Positions 13,201 through 23,462 of a DNA stretch of 64,000 nt are shown piece after piece. A model generated the notes under the pieces. That model made no database searches. It was given only the letters and a program-made list of their open reading frames with translations, and was not told the origin of the DNA. The DNA is from Meandrina meandrites (taxonomy: Eukaryota; Cnidaria; Anthozoa; Scleractinia; Meandrinidae): the NCBI GenBank assembly GCA_963693305.1, contig OY855909.1:904501-968500 (forward strand), read 5' to 3'. A program made the translations under genes and the position numbers. The stretch's first letter is position 1, and every line of letters begins with the position of its first letter.

Positions 13201-16200
13201 AGAAAATCGAAAATGATCACTCTTGCGAGATTAAAAGCTAACAGGATAATTCTACTTTTTCCCTTACAGTTGGTTGGAATCGTATCATTTGTTGTGTTTA
13301 CAGCCTACATCATCAAATTTTCTTTATCGACGCTTGATTACTTCAGCGACAAAACCGCTCCTCGATACATCGCCCTATCAGTAACCCATCTCATTTGCAT
13401 ATCATGGTTCACAATGGACTTTGCCCTTAGGTTGCTATTTTCACCGAGTAAAAAGGCCTTCGTAAAGAGCCCCTACACCTGGACGGACCTGATACCTCTG
13501 GTTCTCTTATACGTGTTCTTTTTTCACCCCTCCTTGGAGAAGATCCCTTTCTTGGAAATGCTAGTCATGTTGAAAGCGGCCCGTATTTTCCAGCTATTTA
13601 AACTGTCATACGTGCTTCAAGTGCTTGTGAACACTCTCAAGGCGAGCTCGAGTGAGCTGTGCCTCTTGCTAGTAATCATGGGATTTGTCATGGTAGTGTT
13701 TGCTAGCTTTGTTTATTTTTTGGAAAGACACGAGTATGACAGTGACTTCAAGAGTGTACCCGAAAGCATGTGGTGGGCTGTCATCACCATGACAACGGTA
13801 AGTAGAGCACTTATAAATTTCAGCAAATAAGCCAATGGAAATGTTTGATGTAGATCCGCCTCTTCTTTTCTGGAATTTTAATGCTTTTACATGTTATACT
13901 CTAGTTCAAACTTATTCAATCAAGATTTTGCACGCCGCCACTTCTTCTAACCAGCCTCGACACCAGGGCGTTTTTTGCCTTCAAAGTACGCAGGGCGGGT
14001 AAAGCACCCTGGGAACGAGATTGCCTTCTAACAAGGTTTGCACGTACCGACGGTAAAAGCCAATCACAAACTAACGTTTCAAGATGTTTCAGACTGATTA
14101 TCGAATTCGGAGAACCGCACTACCGAGTTAAATAAAAAAGTAAATGGCTTCATTTGGGTGTCAGTGGAATTACACTTCATGTGCTTAGTGGGGAAACCAG
14201 CTGACGGGAGGATTAGAGCCAATTGGCTATTTACAAAGCGTGACCGATAAGTTGATGTAGGAACTTAAAGGTTAGTTAGTGACTGGATGGATCATAAACT
14301 AAAGTAATTTGCTTCTACACCATAGGTTGGATACGGCGAAGTATATCCTCGCACGTGGATTGGAAAGACCGTGGGAAGCGCATGCGCAATATGCGGGGTG
14401 CTGGTCATTGCGTTACCCGTGTCAGTGGTCGCAAGTAACTTCTCTCTCTTCTACACCTACGCCAAAGCGAGGCTTAATCTGCCACCCAAGAAAAGACGGG
14501 TAGCTTTCTCTCATGCCCTCACGTCCATGCATAACCAGAGAACACAGGGGGCGCCTGAGGACGGCGCGCATGCGAACTTCGCGTCACTGTGTAGTGAGAG
14601 GCAAACCGAACGAAGTTTTCCCTCTGAGATCTCGATAAGTTGCTCAGTGACTCCCAGGGGAAGTTTAAAGAAATCCTCTTTCTGGTCCCTACGCTCGATG
14701 TCAAAGCTACTGAGGCCCAGGAAGCGATCGGTGAGCCGGAGCAAATCTTTGAATTCGGTTCTTTCAGATTTTAGGCCGCAGAAGGAAACATCCACGGATG
14801 GAATTACTCTGAAATTCGAGCCACCTTCCAGGGCGCCGTCTGCCACCGACATACCAAGAGAACAAAGAGAAGGTATATAGTTTTAGCTTTTTTGCCCAGA
14901 GAAGTTTCCAGGACTAAATACCTTTCCAAGTAGATCTATCACATGTATCACTGCCAAGCCCCGCTTAATAAGAACACTCCGTTATCACTGATAGCATTTT
15001 GCTCTCAGCATGTTGAAAACTGATGTTTTTGTTAAACAGCTAGCTACGGACACTTTGCTTATACAAGAACACTTCCTGAGGTCTCCATGGCGTTCGTATA
15101 AATAGGGTTTGACTGGCAGTAGATAATATATGTCTGTAGCATAAATCAAAATTTTATGAAAAATTATTTCTGCAGCTGATAGTTCTTTGGGCTAATAGAG
15201 TTCAACTCTTTGACTCTCATCCAGGTTCCCTAACAACAGGGGAAAACGCCTTCCTTCACGTGCCAATGGGAAACAAAAGAAAAATCTCAGCTAAAGAATC
15301 TCCGAAGGAAAGCCCGAGGACTCCACTGATAAACAAATCACTTTACCCACTCCACCTCAGACGGGGCGCCGTGTCACCTGCATCTTTCAGCCTCAAGAGC
15401 GCGTCGACGGCGTCTAGTTTAAACGCGTTGCCGCGAGGCTACAATGAGCTTTACAACGCTCTCAGTGGCAAAGGACCGATAATTCTCCTGTCGGACCAAG
15501 CTAGCGTGCAGAGCCTTTGCTCGATAAATTCAAGGATGACTTGTTCTTGCTCGAGCTTGCGAAGTGCGGGTAGTGATGGGACGCAAGGAACGCCCCCTAA
15601 TGCTGATGGGACCGGCGGAAGTCGACCACGTATCGGAAGTGATGGGAGTTATGTGTACAGGTACAGCCCAACCGAAAAGGTTGACGGGACATATGCAACT
15701 CTGAGCGTGCCCGTGGAGTGTCACGGAAAACGGAGAGACAGCGACGAGGGTCGTAACGGTGTTAAAGAAACTGAGTTTAATTACGGTATGTCAGCGACAA
15801 AAAAGAACAAGTGCGATAGCGGCCCGACTGATAACAATATCGAGACAAATGAAAATAACTTTGAGCCAGTTGAATTCGTGTCGCTGCCAAATGAAAGGGA
15901 ACCCGGGAACACAACGGACACGGATCTCATAAGTTCACGAGTGGATTGTGAGACAAATGGAAGCCCAGTGCCCATAATAAATGATTGCAATTTAGGTGCA
16001 GTATCAAGCTGTAATACAACTGATACAATAAATGCCAATCAAAACAACCCATGCCGGCATTGCCAGGAAAAAATGAGTGAAAATACATCAAACTTAGATA
16101 AATCGTCTCGCGAATTTTATCAAAACAGAAACAATTTGCCCTTCGAAAAAGATGACAACATTCATGTCGCAAATGCAAAATTACCTGTTAAGCCTGTTCC

Positions 16201-16807
16201 TGTTATTGGTAGGGCTGTGTCAGCTTATTCAATCATGGAATACAATATCGGTAAAAATACGTTGCCAAGCAACGGAAAGAGTGAACCTGCTAGTGACGAC
16301 TCGGCACAGATTGACAATAGCGACAATGGCCCTAAACGTCGGCACAGTGCGTTCACACCTTGTTATGAGAACTCTTCATTGATGAAACGACGGAAGGGGC
16401 GTTTGAGTACAGGTTGTATGAAGGAGCAAGTGGCCGAATGCGAACCGCTGATTAATGGCGGTATACTACCGACTCATCCTAGTGAGGAGACTGATGGTGA
16501 AGGGGAGGAAGATGATATTTTCAGCTTGCAAAGCGATAATAGCATTCAAGGCAGGAAACGATTGAGGAAGATCGGGATAAGTGATTGCTATTCACCGACA
16601 AAATTTATTCCAGAGAAAGAGTCGTTGTGGGAAGACAGTACAGATACAGAGGGTAACAAAGGCGATCAGAACTTGATTGAAGAAAACTGTGTTCGACTGT
16701 GTTCATCAAGCACAGAATCACTCAATGACTTCGCGTGTGGCAATCTTCCCATTATAAAGATTGAGTTTGAAAGCAACCCTGAGCAAGTAAGGACATCCCG
16801 TGTCTAA
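7285..16807 (+). CDS. Voltage-gated K+ channel subunit, Shaw/Kv3-like, probably a modifier (silent) type
   Basis: Coding exons are 7285-7599, 12364-12585, 13270-13797, 14326-14872 and 15225-16807. All junctions are in phase and give 1064 residues. The T1 tetramerisation domain (residues about 12-110) is strongly Kv3/Shaw-like, with the zinc motif H-x5-C plus CCW. Exon 2 is the T1-S1 linker. Exon 3 carries S1-S5 and most of the pore helix. Exon 4 begins inside the filter (TTVGYGE, 354-360) and ends after S6. The S2 charge-transfer residues F226 and D229 and S3 D252 are kept. Oddities: the S4 charge positions read V278, K281, R284, Q287, K290, Y293; the S4-S5 linker is about 3 residues shorter than in Kv3/Shaker; and the S6 PxP motif is PVS (386-388). 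The cytoplasmic tail of more than 600 residues is Ser/Asn-rich and ends in TSRV, a class I PDZ-ligand pattern. Channel identity is firm; the modifier role is inferred. Confidence 0.93.
7600..12363 (+). other. Kv channel intron 1 (4.8 kb)
   Basis: The intron separates the T1 exon from the T1-S1 linker exon. It is AT-rich with no convincing ORF. It holds an inverted pair of a dispersed repeat (about 9722-9805 and 10676-10750, sharing the GTTCCCAG..CCTCTCTCCTTTTC core) and a short duplicated GGAGACATATAT run near 9082. Nothing else was recognised. Confidence 0.7.
9722..10750. repeat. Inverted pair of a dispersed repeat in Kv intron 1
   Basis: The reverse complement of 10676-10750 matches 9722-9805. 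Shared blocks are TGAGACTCAGG, TTCGTTCCCAG, CCCTCTCTCCTTTTC and GAGGCTxGTCACGTG. The arms are diverged and about 0.9 kb apart. A relative occurs near 13940-14030 (CCAGCCTCG ... CCTGGGAACGAGATTG) in intron 3. The family is not identified; it is probably a non-autonomous DNA transposon remnant. Confidence 0.5.
13798..14325 (+). other. Kv channel intron 3, interrupting the selectivity-filter codons
   Basis: The donor gtaagt directly follows the codons MTT and the acceptor catag precedes VGYGE, so the intron splits the TTVGYG filter in phase 0. It contains a short remnant of the CCTGGGAACGAG repeat at about 13945-14030 and no ORF. Confidence 0.7.
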
Positions 16808-18856
16808 CACAGCGACATGGTCTACAAACATTTCAGACTGTTTAACATGTTTAATTATTTTTATAAGTTTTTTAACTTCTTGCAATGTATTCCAAATGTG
16901 CTATCCATTTTATGAAACTGAGAAAGAAAGCTCGTATTTTTAGAAACAAAAACTCCGAACCTTTTCCCTTTGATTTTGTGAAACAGGGCTTTTCTACTTT
17001 GTGCTGTATGGCTCATAATTTAAATTCCCCACATTAACCTACCGTGAATGGATGTTAAAAGTCTTAGATGAAATTACCGCATGACTGAGTTTCCTGGATT
17101 ACGCAGCAGACAATGAAAACAGTCGAAAGTCCGTCATTAATCAGTATATAAAGTTCATGAGGCCGGCAGAGTTAGTTGTTAGCTTTTGCACTGATAACGT
17201 TTCACACAAAATAAAAGCGGGAATGTTGTCTTGCAGCTTGCGTTACAGCCATTTTTATAAGGACAACAATTACCATTTTGTGGTGTTTTGTGATAGCGGA
17301 AATTGCCGGCATATTTTTACGCTGGGTCGATCGACATTTCCGTTCGTTTAATAATAAAATAAAGTATATCGAAACATTTAACAACCGATCATATATCAGA
17401 ATAAATAAAGGATAAAAACAACTTTTATTTGATAAAATAAAATAGTAATTGTTTAGTTTCGCTTACACCAGTGCAACTGGACAGAAATAGTAATTGAAAT
17501 GAAGCGAACAAATGTAGCTTGTGAAGCCATACAGATTTAAGAGGGGGACATTGGGGGTTGCTAAACACCGCATTACCGCAAAAAAAAAATCGGCAAATAC
17601 CGCAATACCGCAAAAAAATCCGGAAAATACCGCAATTTCATAGTAAGCCTGTATAGCTGGTAAATTCGTTGATGCGAGGGCAAAATTAGAGGCAATAACG
17701 AGCGGTGGGAGCGACGAAACAATAACAAGGCTTTAAACTGGTCGTTAAAACAGTCAAATTGTTCATTAAAATGTGCGATAAAATAAGGCTGTTTCAGGGT
17801 GCTTCCGAAACGACCAGAAACGGCTAAAAATGGTCGGAAAATGTGAAGAATACGTTTTTTATACCAACTATCGTCGACCAAGACGCCAAGAAAACGCGTC
17901 CCGCAGGTTTGGAGAATACCGCAATACTGCAATTCAAAATTAAAATTACCGAAATACCGCATGAAAAATTGGCCAATACCGCAATACCGCAAACCCCAAT
18001 GTCCCCCTCATTTTAAGTTCATAACAAGAACTGGGCACTATGAAAGTAATTGAATCTACTCAACATTATATTTACATATTAATCACTTTATATTGTTACA
18101 TTATATATTCATTTGTAACAGAAATATGGAATTCCAGCCGATAAACGTTATTAAATAACACAATAAAATAACAAAATCCTGTCTGTTTAATATGTGATGA
18201 TATTTCGTTTTATTCTACAAAGTCATGAAAAGATGTTTAGTCTTAAATAAAATTGTTTTCATTACATAATTGAGGCTAAAAACACGTCAAAGCAGTATTT
18301 CAGAGACGTTTCTAAAGCAATACGTCCAAGTTAAATTAATTACTTGGAAGCCGGACCACGTGAAACTCCAACACCTGCATTAGTGGACCAAACATCATCA
18401 TGGTATGCGTATTGTGACAATATAGTATTGCTCTCCAGGCTTTTATAAATAAAATAGTTTAGTGGTATTGAATTCTGCAATATTTTGGTAATACTACCAG
18501 TCGTTTTATTAGTGCCTATTTTACAAGTGTTTTCTACGGAGAAAGACAGAGTTTAGTTCAAATGAACAGCAACTATTGCCAAGAAACTAAGGTACTTCTC
18601 GGTGGTCAAACTATCCTCTTTGGAACGTAACAATGACTGTTAAAGGCGAATCTCCCTACTTCAAGCTCGCCGATCACACTTTTAAAGAACCAGAAGGTCA
18701 ATCTTGAAAAAATAACCAGATCGTGAGACCTAATTAGTTATATGAGAGACTACATTTCTCCAGCTTTGCACTGGCAAAAGGTGGTTACTCACTATTAACT
18801 TTCTTTACTACAGATGTTAGAGAGCACCTTGTTGGCTATTTACTTTTACTTGTTTC
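16808..18856. other. Convergent intergenic region (Kv 3' end and 440-aa gene 3' end)
   Basis: AT-rich 3' flank shared by two converging genes. Possible AATAAA poly(A) signals for the channel occur at about 17211 and 17351. A TIR element occupies 17542-18008. The rest shows no ORF or repeat that I recognise. Confidence 0.6.
17542..18008 (-). mobile_element. TIR element (MITE), AGGGGGACATTGGGG family, intact short copy
   Basis: The ends are inverted copies of AGGGGGACATTGGGG. Sub-terminal iterations of CGGTATTGCGGTATT occur near both ends (on the - strand). Flanks read ATTTAAG on the left and ATTTTAAG on the right, consistent with an imperfect 7-8 bp target duplication (hAT/P-like size). A second, interrupted copy is at 27879-29378. 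The 139-codon ORF inside is an accident of the repeats (translated CGGTATT), not a gene. Confidence 0.75.
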
Positions 18857-20179
18857 CTACTTTGAAAAAGGAATGCCAGCTAAAGCGACCTGTAAGATAC
18901 GATGCAGTTTTGCGTTCACCTTAGGTGGATCGTAGCAATTCAAAACTTTAATTCTCTCGTCTAAACGACTGTTTATCCCTTTGAGCGTTTTCGTTATTTC
19001 CTCCATTTCTCGATTAAAGATTTCTGACTCCCGAGCGCGCCTTGCCTGATCTCGCTGCAGCTGTTGATAGAATGTCTCCTTCTTTCGACCAACTCGCCGA
19101 TTCAACAGTTTGTTCTTTTTCAACTTCTTGTAATCGTCGCGTAACTCTTTAATAGCCTCGTCTCGGCTCGTTGCTGAAACCTTTTTGCTTCTGGCCTTGC
19201 CGGTCTTCGATAACCTGGGCAGCGCGTCTGGGTCACGCTTTTCTTTCGTCTTGTCCGAAGTAACATCGGTACCAGTTCGAGTAAATGACAGCTCTTCGGA
19301 AATCGCGCCACAGAAAGAATTCCGGCGAGCCGGAGCGAACGAGAATGAATTTTCGCTTTGAGCCGCGGGGCTTGGTGGCACTGTGTAAGACGATCCGTCA
19401 GGAACGGCCAAAAAATCACCCAAAGCTGATGAGTTGGGACTTTCAGGATTATTCACAAGTTTAATATCTACGAGTGCCGAGCTGTCCTCTTCAGAAATTG
19501 CCACTATACTAATGCTTTTTCTCGATCGCTCAAGCTCGCTTTTCGCGCTGACGTTTTCGATTTTTATCAGCGGATGATCTACATCTGGCGTTCGAATATA
19601 CTTGCTGTAATTTTTGATGACATTTTCCGCCAGTGAAAGTCTGCGGTTCAAGATTTTCGAATGAGCGTCCGTTGAGCCGAGAGTATACTTCTTTTCTGCA
19701 TCCGAGTTACTGGACGGTGCCTGAGGAGCTGATGAACGGCGACTAGACGAAGAAGAAGCCGTACCAGAACTTGATGGTGGCGTCTCTCCGGATTTTCCCT
19801 TCCCAACGTCTGACGTTAATGAATATCTGTGCTCAGGGCTCGCAGTTTTTAAGTGAATATACGTTTCTTCTTCGTCGTCGTCGTCGTCGTCGTCGTCCTC
19901 GCTGTTTTCGTCGTTACCTTGCCTAGCAGTGTTTTGTCTTTCTTTCTTCTTCAAGAAATTCGAAACTTCCTCTTCACCATCAAAAGATCCCTCTTGGCCG
20001 GTCTTAGCCAGCCTCTCACGAAGTCTCTCCCAGGCAGTTGCTGGCTGATCCGATTGCTGGTGAAATTGTTGCCGGACTAAGCTGCGTACATACGAACTAC
20101 TTCTCGAGAAATTCCCCAAGTGAGTCATTTGAATTCTCTCTGTTTTCCAATCGCCTGAGGCGCCAGCTTTGTCGCCCAT
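18857..20179 (-). CDS. Uncharacterised intrinsically disordered protein with C-terminal basic coiled coil
   Basis: A single intact 440-codon exon runs from ATG at 20179 to a stop at 18857. I do not recognise the family. Visible features are a Gln-rich N-terminus; an acidic block with eight consecutive Asp, encoded by a GAC-type triplet run at about 19870-19900; a Ser-rich stretch (about residues 135-160); scattered RRxS/RxxS sites; and a Lys/Arg/Glu-rich C-terminal third (about 325-425) predicted to be helical or coiled coil. There is no signal peptide and no membrane segment. Composition is unlike random ORFs, and codon quality is even along its length. It converges on the Kv gene. It could be a cytoskeletal or nuclear scaffold, but no function is claimed. 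Confidence 0.75.
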   Translation of the reverse strand: MGDKAGASGDWKTERIQMTHLGNFSRSSSYVRSLVRQQFHQQSDQPATAWERLRERLAKTGQEGSFDGEEEVSNFLKKKERQNTARQGNDENSEDDDDDDDDEEETYIHLKTASPEHRYSLTSDVGKGKSGETPPSSSGTASSSSSRRSSAPQAPSSNSDAEKKYTLGSTDAHSKILNRRLSLAENVIKNYSKYIRTPDVDHPLIKIENVSAKSELERSRKSISIVAISEEDSSALVDIKLVNNPESPNSSALGDFLAVPDGSSYTVPPSPAAQSENSFSFAPARRNSFCGAISEELSFTRTGTDVTSDKTKEKRDPDALPRLSKTGKARSKKVSATSRDEAIKELRDDYKKLKKNKLLNRRVGRKKETFYQQLQRDQARRARESEIFNREMEEITKTLKGINSRLDERIKVLNCYDPPKVNAKLHRILQVALAGIPFSK

Positions 20180-22920
20180 TTTTCTGTTGAGTTTCTGAGA
20201 AGTTCACACGACGACTCAACACTGAAATGATGTTACCAGGGAAAACAATCCTAGAAAGTGATTATCTTGAGACCAATCAATCAAAACAGTGATCGATCGA
20301 AGTCTTCTGTGCACCGCGTCGCATTTACTAATGAAATGGAACATGCTGTGTAGTGTGGAGATCTTCTCATTAGCGCCGATCCAATTAAGGCTGAACATGC
20401 TTTGTAATCTTTGTACCGCTGTTATCAAAATATATCTAAAATTCAAAGAATAGTATAAACAATTTAAGTTATTAAAATATCAAAGGGAGACAAAAAGCAG
20501 TTGGGATGACTAAAACTGGAAATAAAGATCTAAAATAGATGCACTGTTAATTGGCATTACTGTTAGGCCGACAAAAATGAAAATTTAATCCATGTAAATG
20601 GTTAAATCATTTTTTGTTTGTTATGAAGCTCTGATTTAATCAGCAATTGAATCTTTTGTTGTCATTTGTAAGTTTGAAACGCAAAGTAAAAGATGATATG
20701 GCTAAAATTATCACAACTAGCGTGAAGTGGCTCGCAGACAAAATGAATATCCCGTGCTGACACGAAAACGTAATTTGATTGGTCCAGCAGGCAGGTGGGG
20801 CAACGAGCACATAAAGCGATTGGTTTGCACACGAGACCTCGTGTACATCTCGTAACCTAAACTAACTAAAAATCGTACTCTTTTTCCCGATGAATAGTTG
20901 ACGGACAAATAAATGCATGGACAACGAGCAACAGTTTCAGTTAGTATTGGGTGTCTTATTAGTTATATTTAGTGTACTGTTGTCAGTGTCAACCCAAAAA
21001 GATGTAAGAAATACCTTGTACATGCTTAATTACCGAAAAACTACCTTACCATCATAAGCTTTCAGAAGATAAACTTATTTACATCTCTAACTTATAAAAC
21101 TTTAATGAAAATAGCGCTGCAGGGATGCTTGTCTATGAAAAATATCATTTTGTTTTGTTTTTAACAAATTAAATGATAGTTTAATATCCATCATATACTA
21201 GAAAGGTATCGCTACAAAACAGAACACCGCTGAGGGGAAGGATTCTTGGTCCTGAAAGCGATTTCCCTTATTCTGTCTACAATAACTTGGACACTGAAAT
21301 AAAATTGAAGACTGAAGAGATATGTCTGAACTGCTCGATTGAAGGCATGACACGTTCCAGCAAACAACAGCATTGTGTAGCTTTACTTGTTGCTGCACTT
21401 CAGTTGACAGCGGCCGTTTTTTTTCGCCTGTCTTCAACGTTGCTTTTTATCAGCTGAAATTGCCTTCCTCGACGTCTTACAATGAAGAAAATTCCAAACA
21501 CGATTTGTTTGTAAGAATTTAAAATGTTTATTTGCATTATTTCCTTTTTTTCAATAAATATTAAAATTGTTTCTCCATACCATCGCTTATATAGTACCGT
21601 GTTTTAATTGTTTAACCCTTTTATTACGAACAATTTCGCAGGAGTGTCAAATTTAAAAAAAAAAAAATCATAAGAATGGTCACACTCTAACTTGATTAAA
21701 AGAATCCAAAAATTTCTATGAGATAATCATTGACCAGTGAGAACATTACAAGGTCACACGTGATCACGCCCCATGTTCCTCTCGTCAGCTTGTGCCTTTT
21801 TACTTAGCAACCATTCCGATAAAAATTTCGTGCTCATGTTAACCAGCGGTTATCTTGCAATCCAAGGCTTTTATGACAAATTCATCTCAGTATACATACT
21901 GGTTATTTAACATTTACACGGGGAAACCAATTGGTTCACAGTTTGGGCAAATGGTAAGCAGAAACGCCGAACGAGAATTCCGAATGAGATTTGGCGTGTT
22001 CCATTTACCAGAATTTACTCGTACTGATCGAAACTGCCGAAAGGCCTTGAACTGGTAGATAAAAGCAAATGGTAAGCAAATTTACTTCAAGAATTTAGGT
22101 CACTTTTCAAGAAATCCCGTTTTCCGAGGAAATTTTCCGTTTGGGAAGACCAAATTAAGTCTTCATTTACATTCCATCCGAAATTTCCATACTTTTTGAG
22201 TAAATGGTAAACAGCCACAGTAACTGACCACTCAACTACTGATGAAACAATTGAAAACGGTAATTGATAAAATATATATTTATGACTCGTTCAGAAGATT
22301 AGCACTTTCATATGCACGATGGCACCTTCCATACACATCGAAGGTTTTAATTTCTGAACTAGCATTCTTGTTGTTGTTATTTTTTTCTGTTGTTGTTGTT
22401 TTGTTATTGTCAAGTAATCCACCACTCAGCGGCGATTTACAATCAACAAAAAGAAGTCAGCTGGCTGTGAATCCACTCTGAATGGCAAGACATAAATTCA
22501 TGATGGTGTTTGCGATATAACGAACTGCACGGCTTGATTTGGACGCTTGATGACAGTTTGTTGCGCGTTGTTGTGCGAGCCACTGTTAGTGGTGTCTGTG
22601 AATCTGAAACAAAGCCAAAGGACTGTTCTTAGAGACAGCTTAGCGCAAAGTGCGAGCGAGAGAATACAAAGCAAAGGTCAGCCAGTTTTCGTATTTACAA
22701 AGAAAGAACACAACTTGTTCACAAGGTAATAAAAACTACTGTCGAGTTCACAAAAATAAAATCAAGTAACTTTCCCATTGTACAAAGTTAAAAGAACTAC
22801 ACCGTACAAAAACTGCTAACGCATTGTTCACGAGACACGTATTTACCACTGAAGAGTAATATGCGGGTCATGATAACCTTAACGAAATCGTTTTCTAATT
22901 TCATAGCATAACTACTTGGT
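20180..22920. other. Intergenic region upstream of the 440-aa gene
   Basis: AT-rich, with short ORFs only (up to about 80 codons) that look random. The first few hundred bases left of 20400 are the likely promoter of the - strand gene. No repeat family was recognised except a pyrimidine/TTG-rich patch near 22365-22410. Confidence 0.5.
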
Positions 22921-23312
22921 TTAAAGGGGCACTATCACGGCTGAAATATCATATTTTATAAGAATGGGCCGTAGCTTGCTATAAATTGTACTTAATTGTC
23001 TTGCAATAGGAAGAAAAAAAGGCTTACAGTGGTAAATGCAAAGAAATATCAACTAAGAGGAAACAGTGACTAATAAAATGTTCAAAATTTCACCAGAATG
23101 GCAGCTTTGAATTCTGGACATCCTGTCCAAAAATCAATCGCAATCCACTTCCATCCTTGCAATCCTGTACTTCTTCCTCAAAATAACTGTTCTATCCTGT
23201 TTTGTGGGATCTATTTATCAAATTTATTCATGTATTTGGTGGCATTTGGAAATATACTGAGGAAATTAGAAAATAGAAATTTCTATGATCAGCCGTGATA
23301 GTGCCCCTTTAA
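22921..23312. mobile_element. TTAA-flanked MITE (piggyBac-type target)
   Basis: Perfect 20-bp terminal inverted repeats, AGGGGCACTATCACGGCTGA at 22925 and its complement ending at 23308, are each bounded by TTAA (22921-22924 and 23309-23312). TTAA duplication is the hallmark of piggyBac transposition. The 384-bp interior has no coding capacity. It lies just downstream of the NOP53 stop codon. On the - strand it carries AATAAA (23222-23227), which could serve as that gene's poly(A) signal. Confidence 0.75.
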
Positions 23313-23462
23313 TTAACGCTTCAGTTCCAACGCCTGAATATGTTTCTTTTAGGTGGACGGGTGAATGAGAGTCAAGAAACTTATCAAATAGCAGTGTTGC
23401 CTTGTTGATTTATCAACGAGGTCATCATGTACAAACATCAACAAAATTCTTACCTTCTAAAC

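Noticed and set aside
17573..17992. 139-codon ORF on the - strand
   Set aside because: It lies inside the TIR element and translates its CGGTATT repeats (RYCGI motifs).
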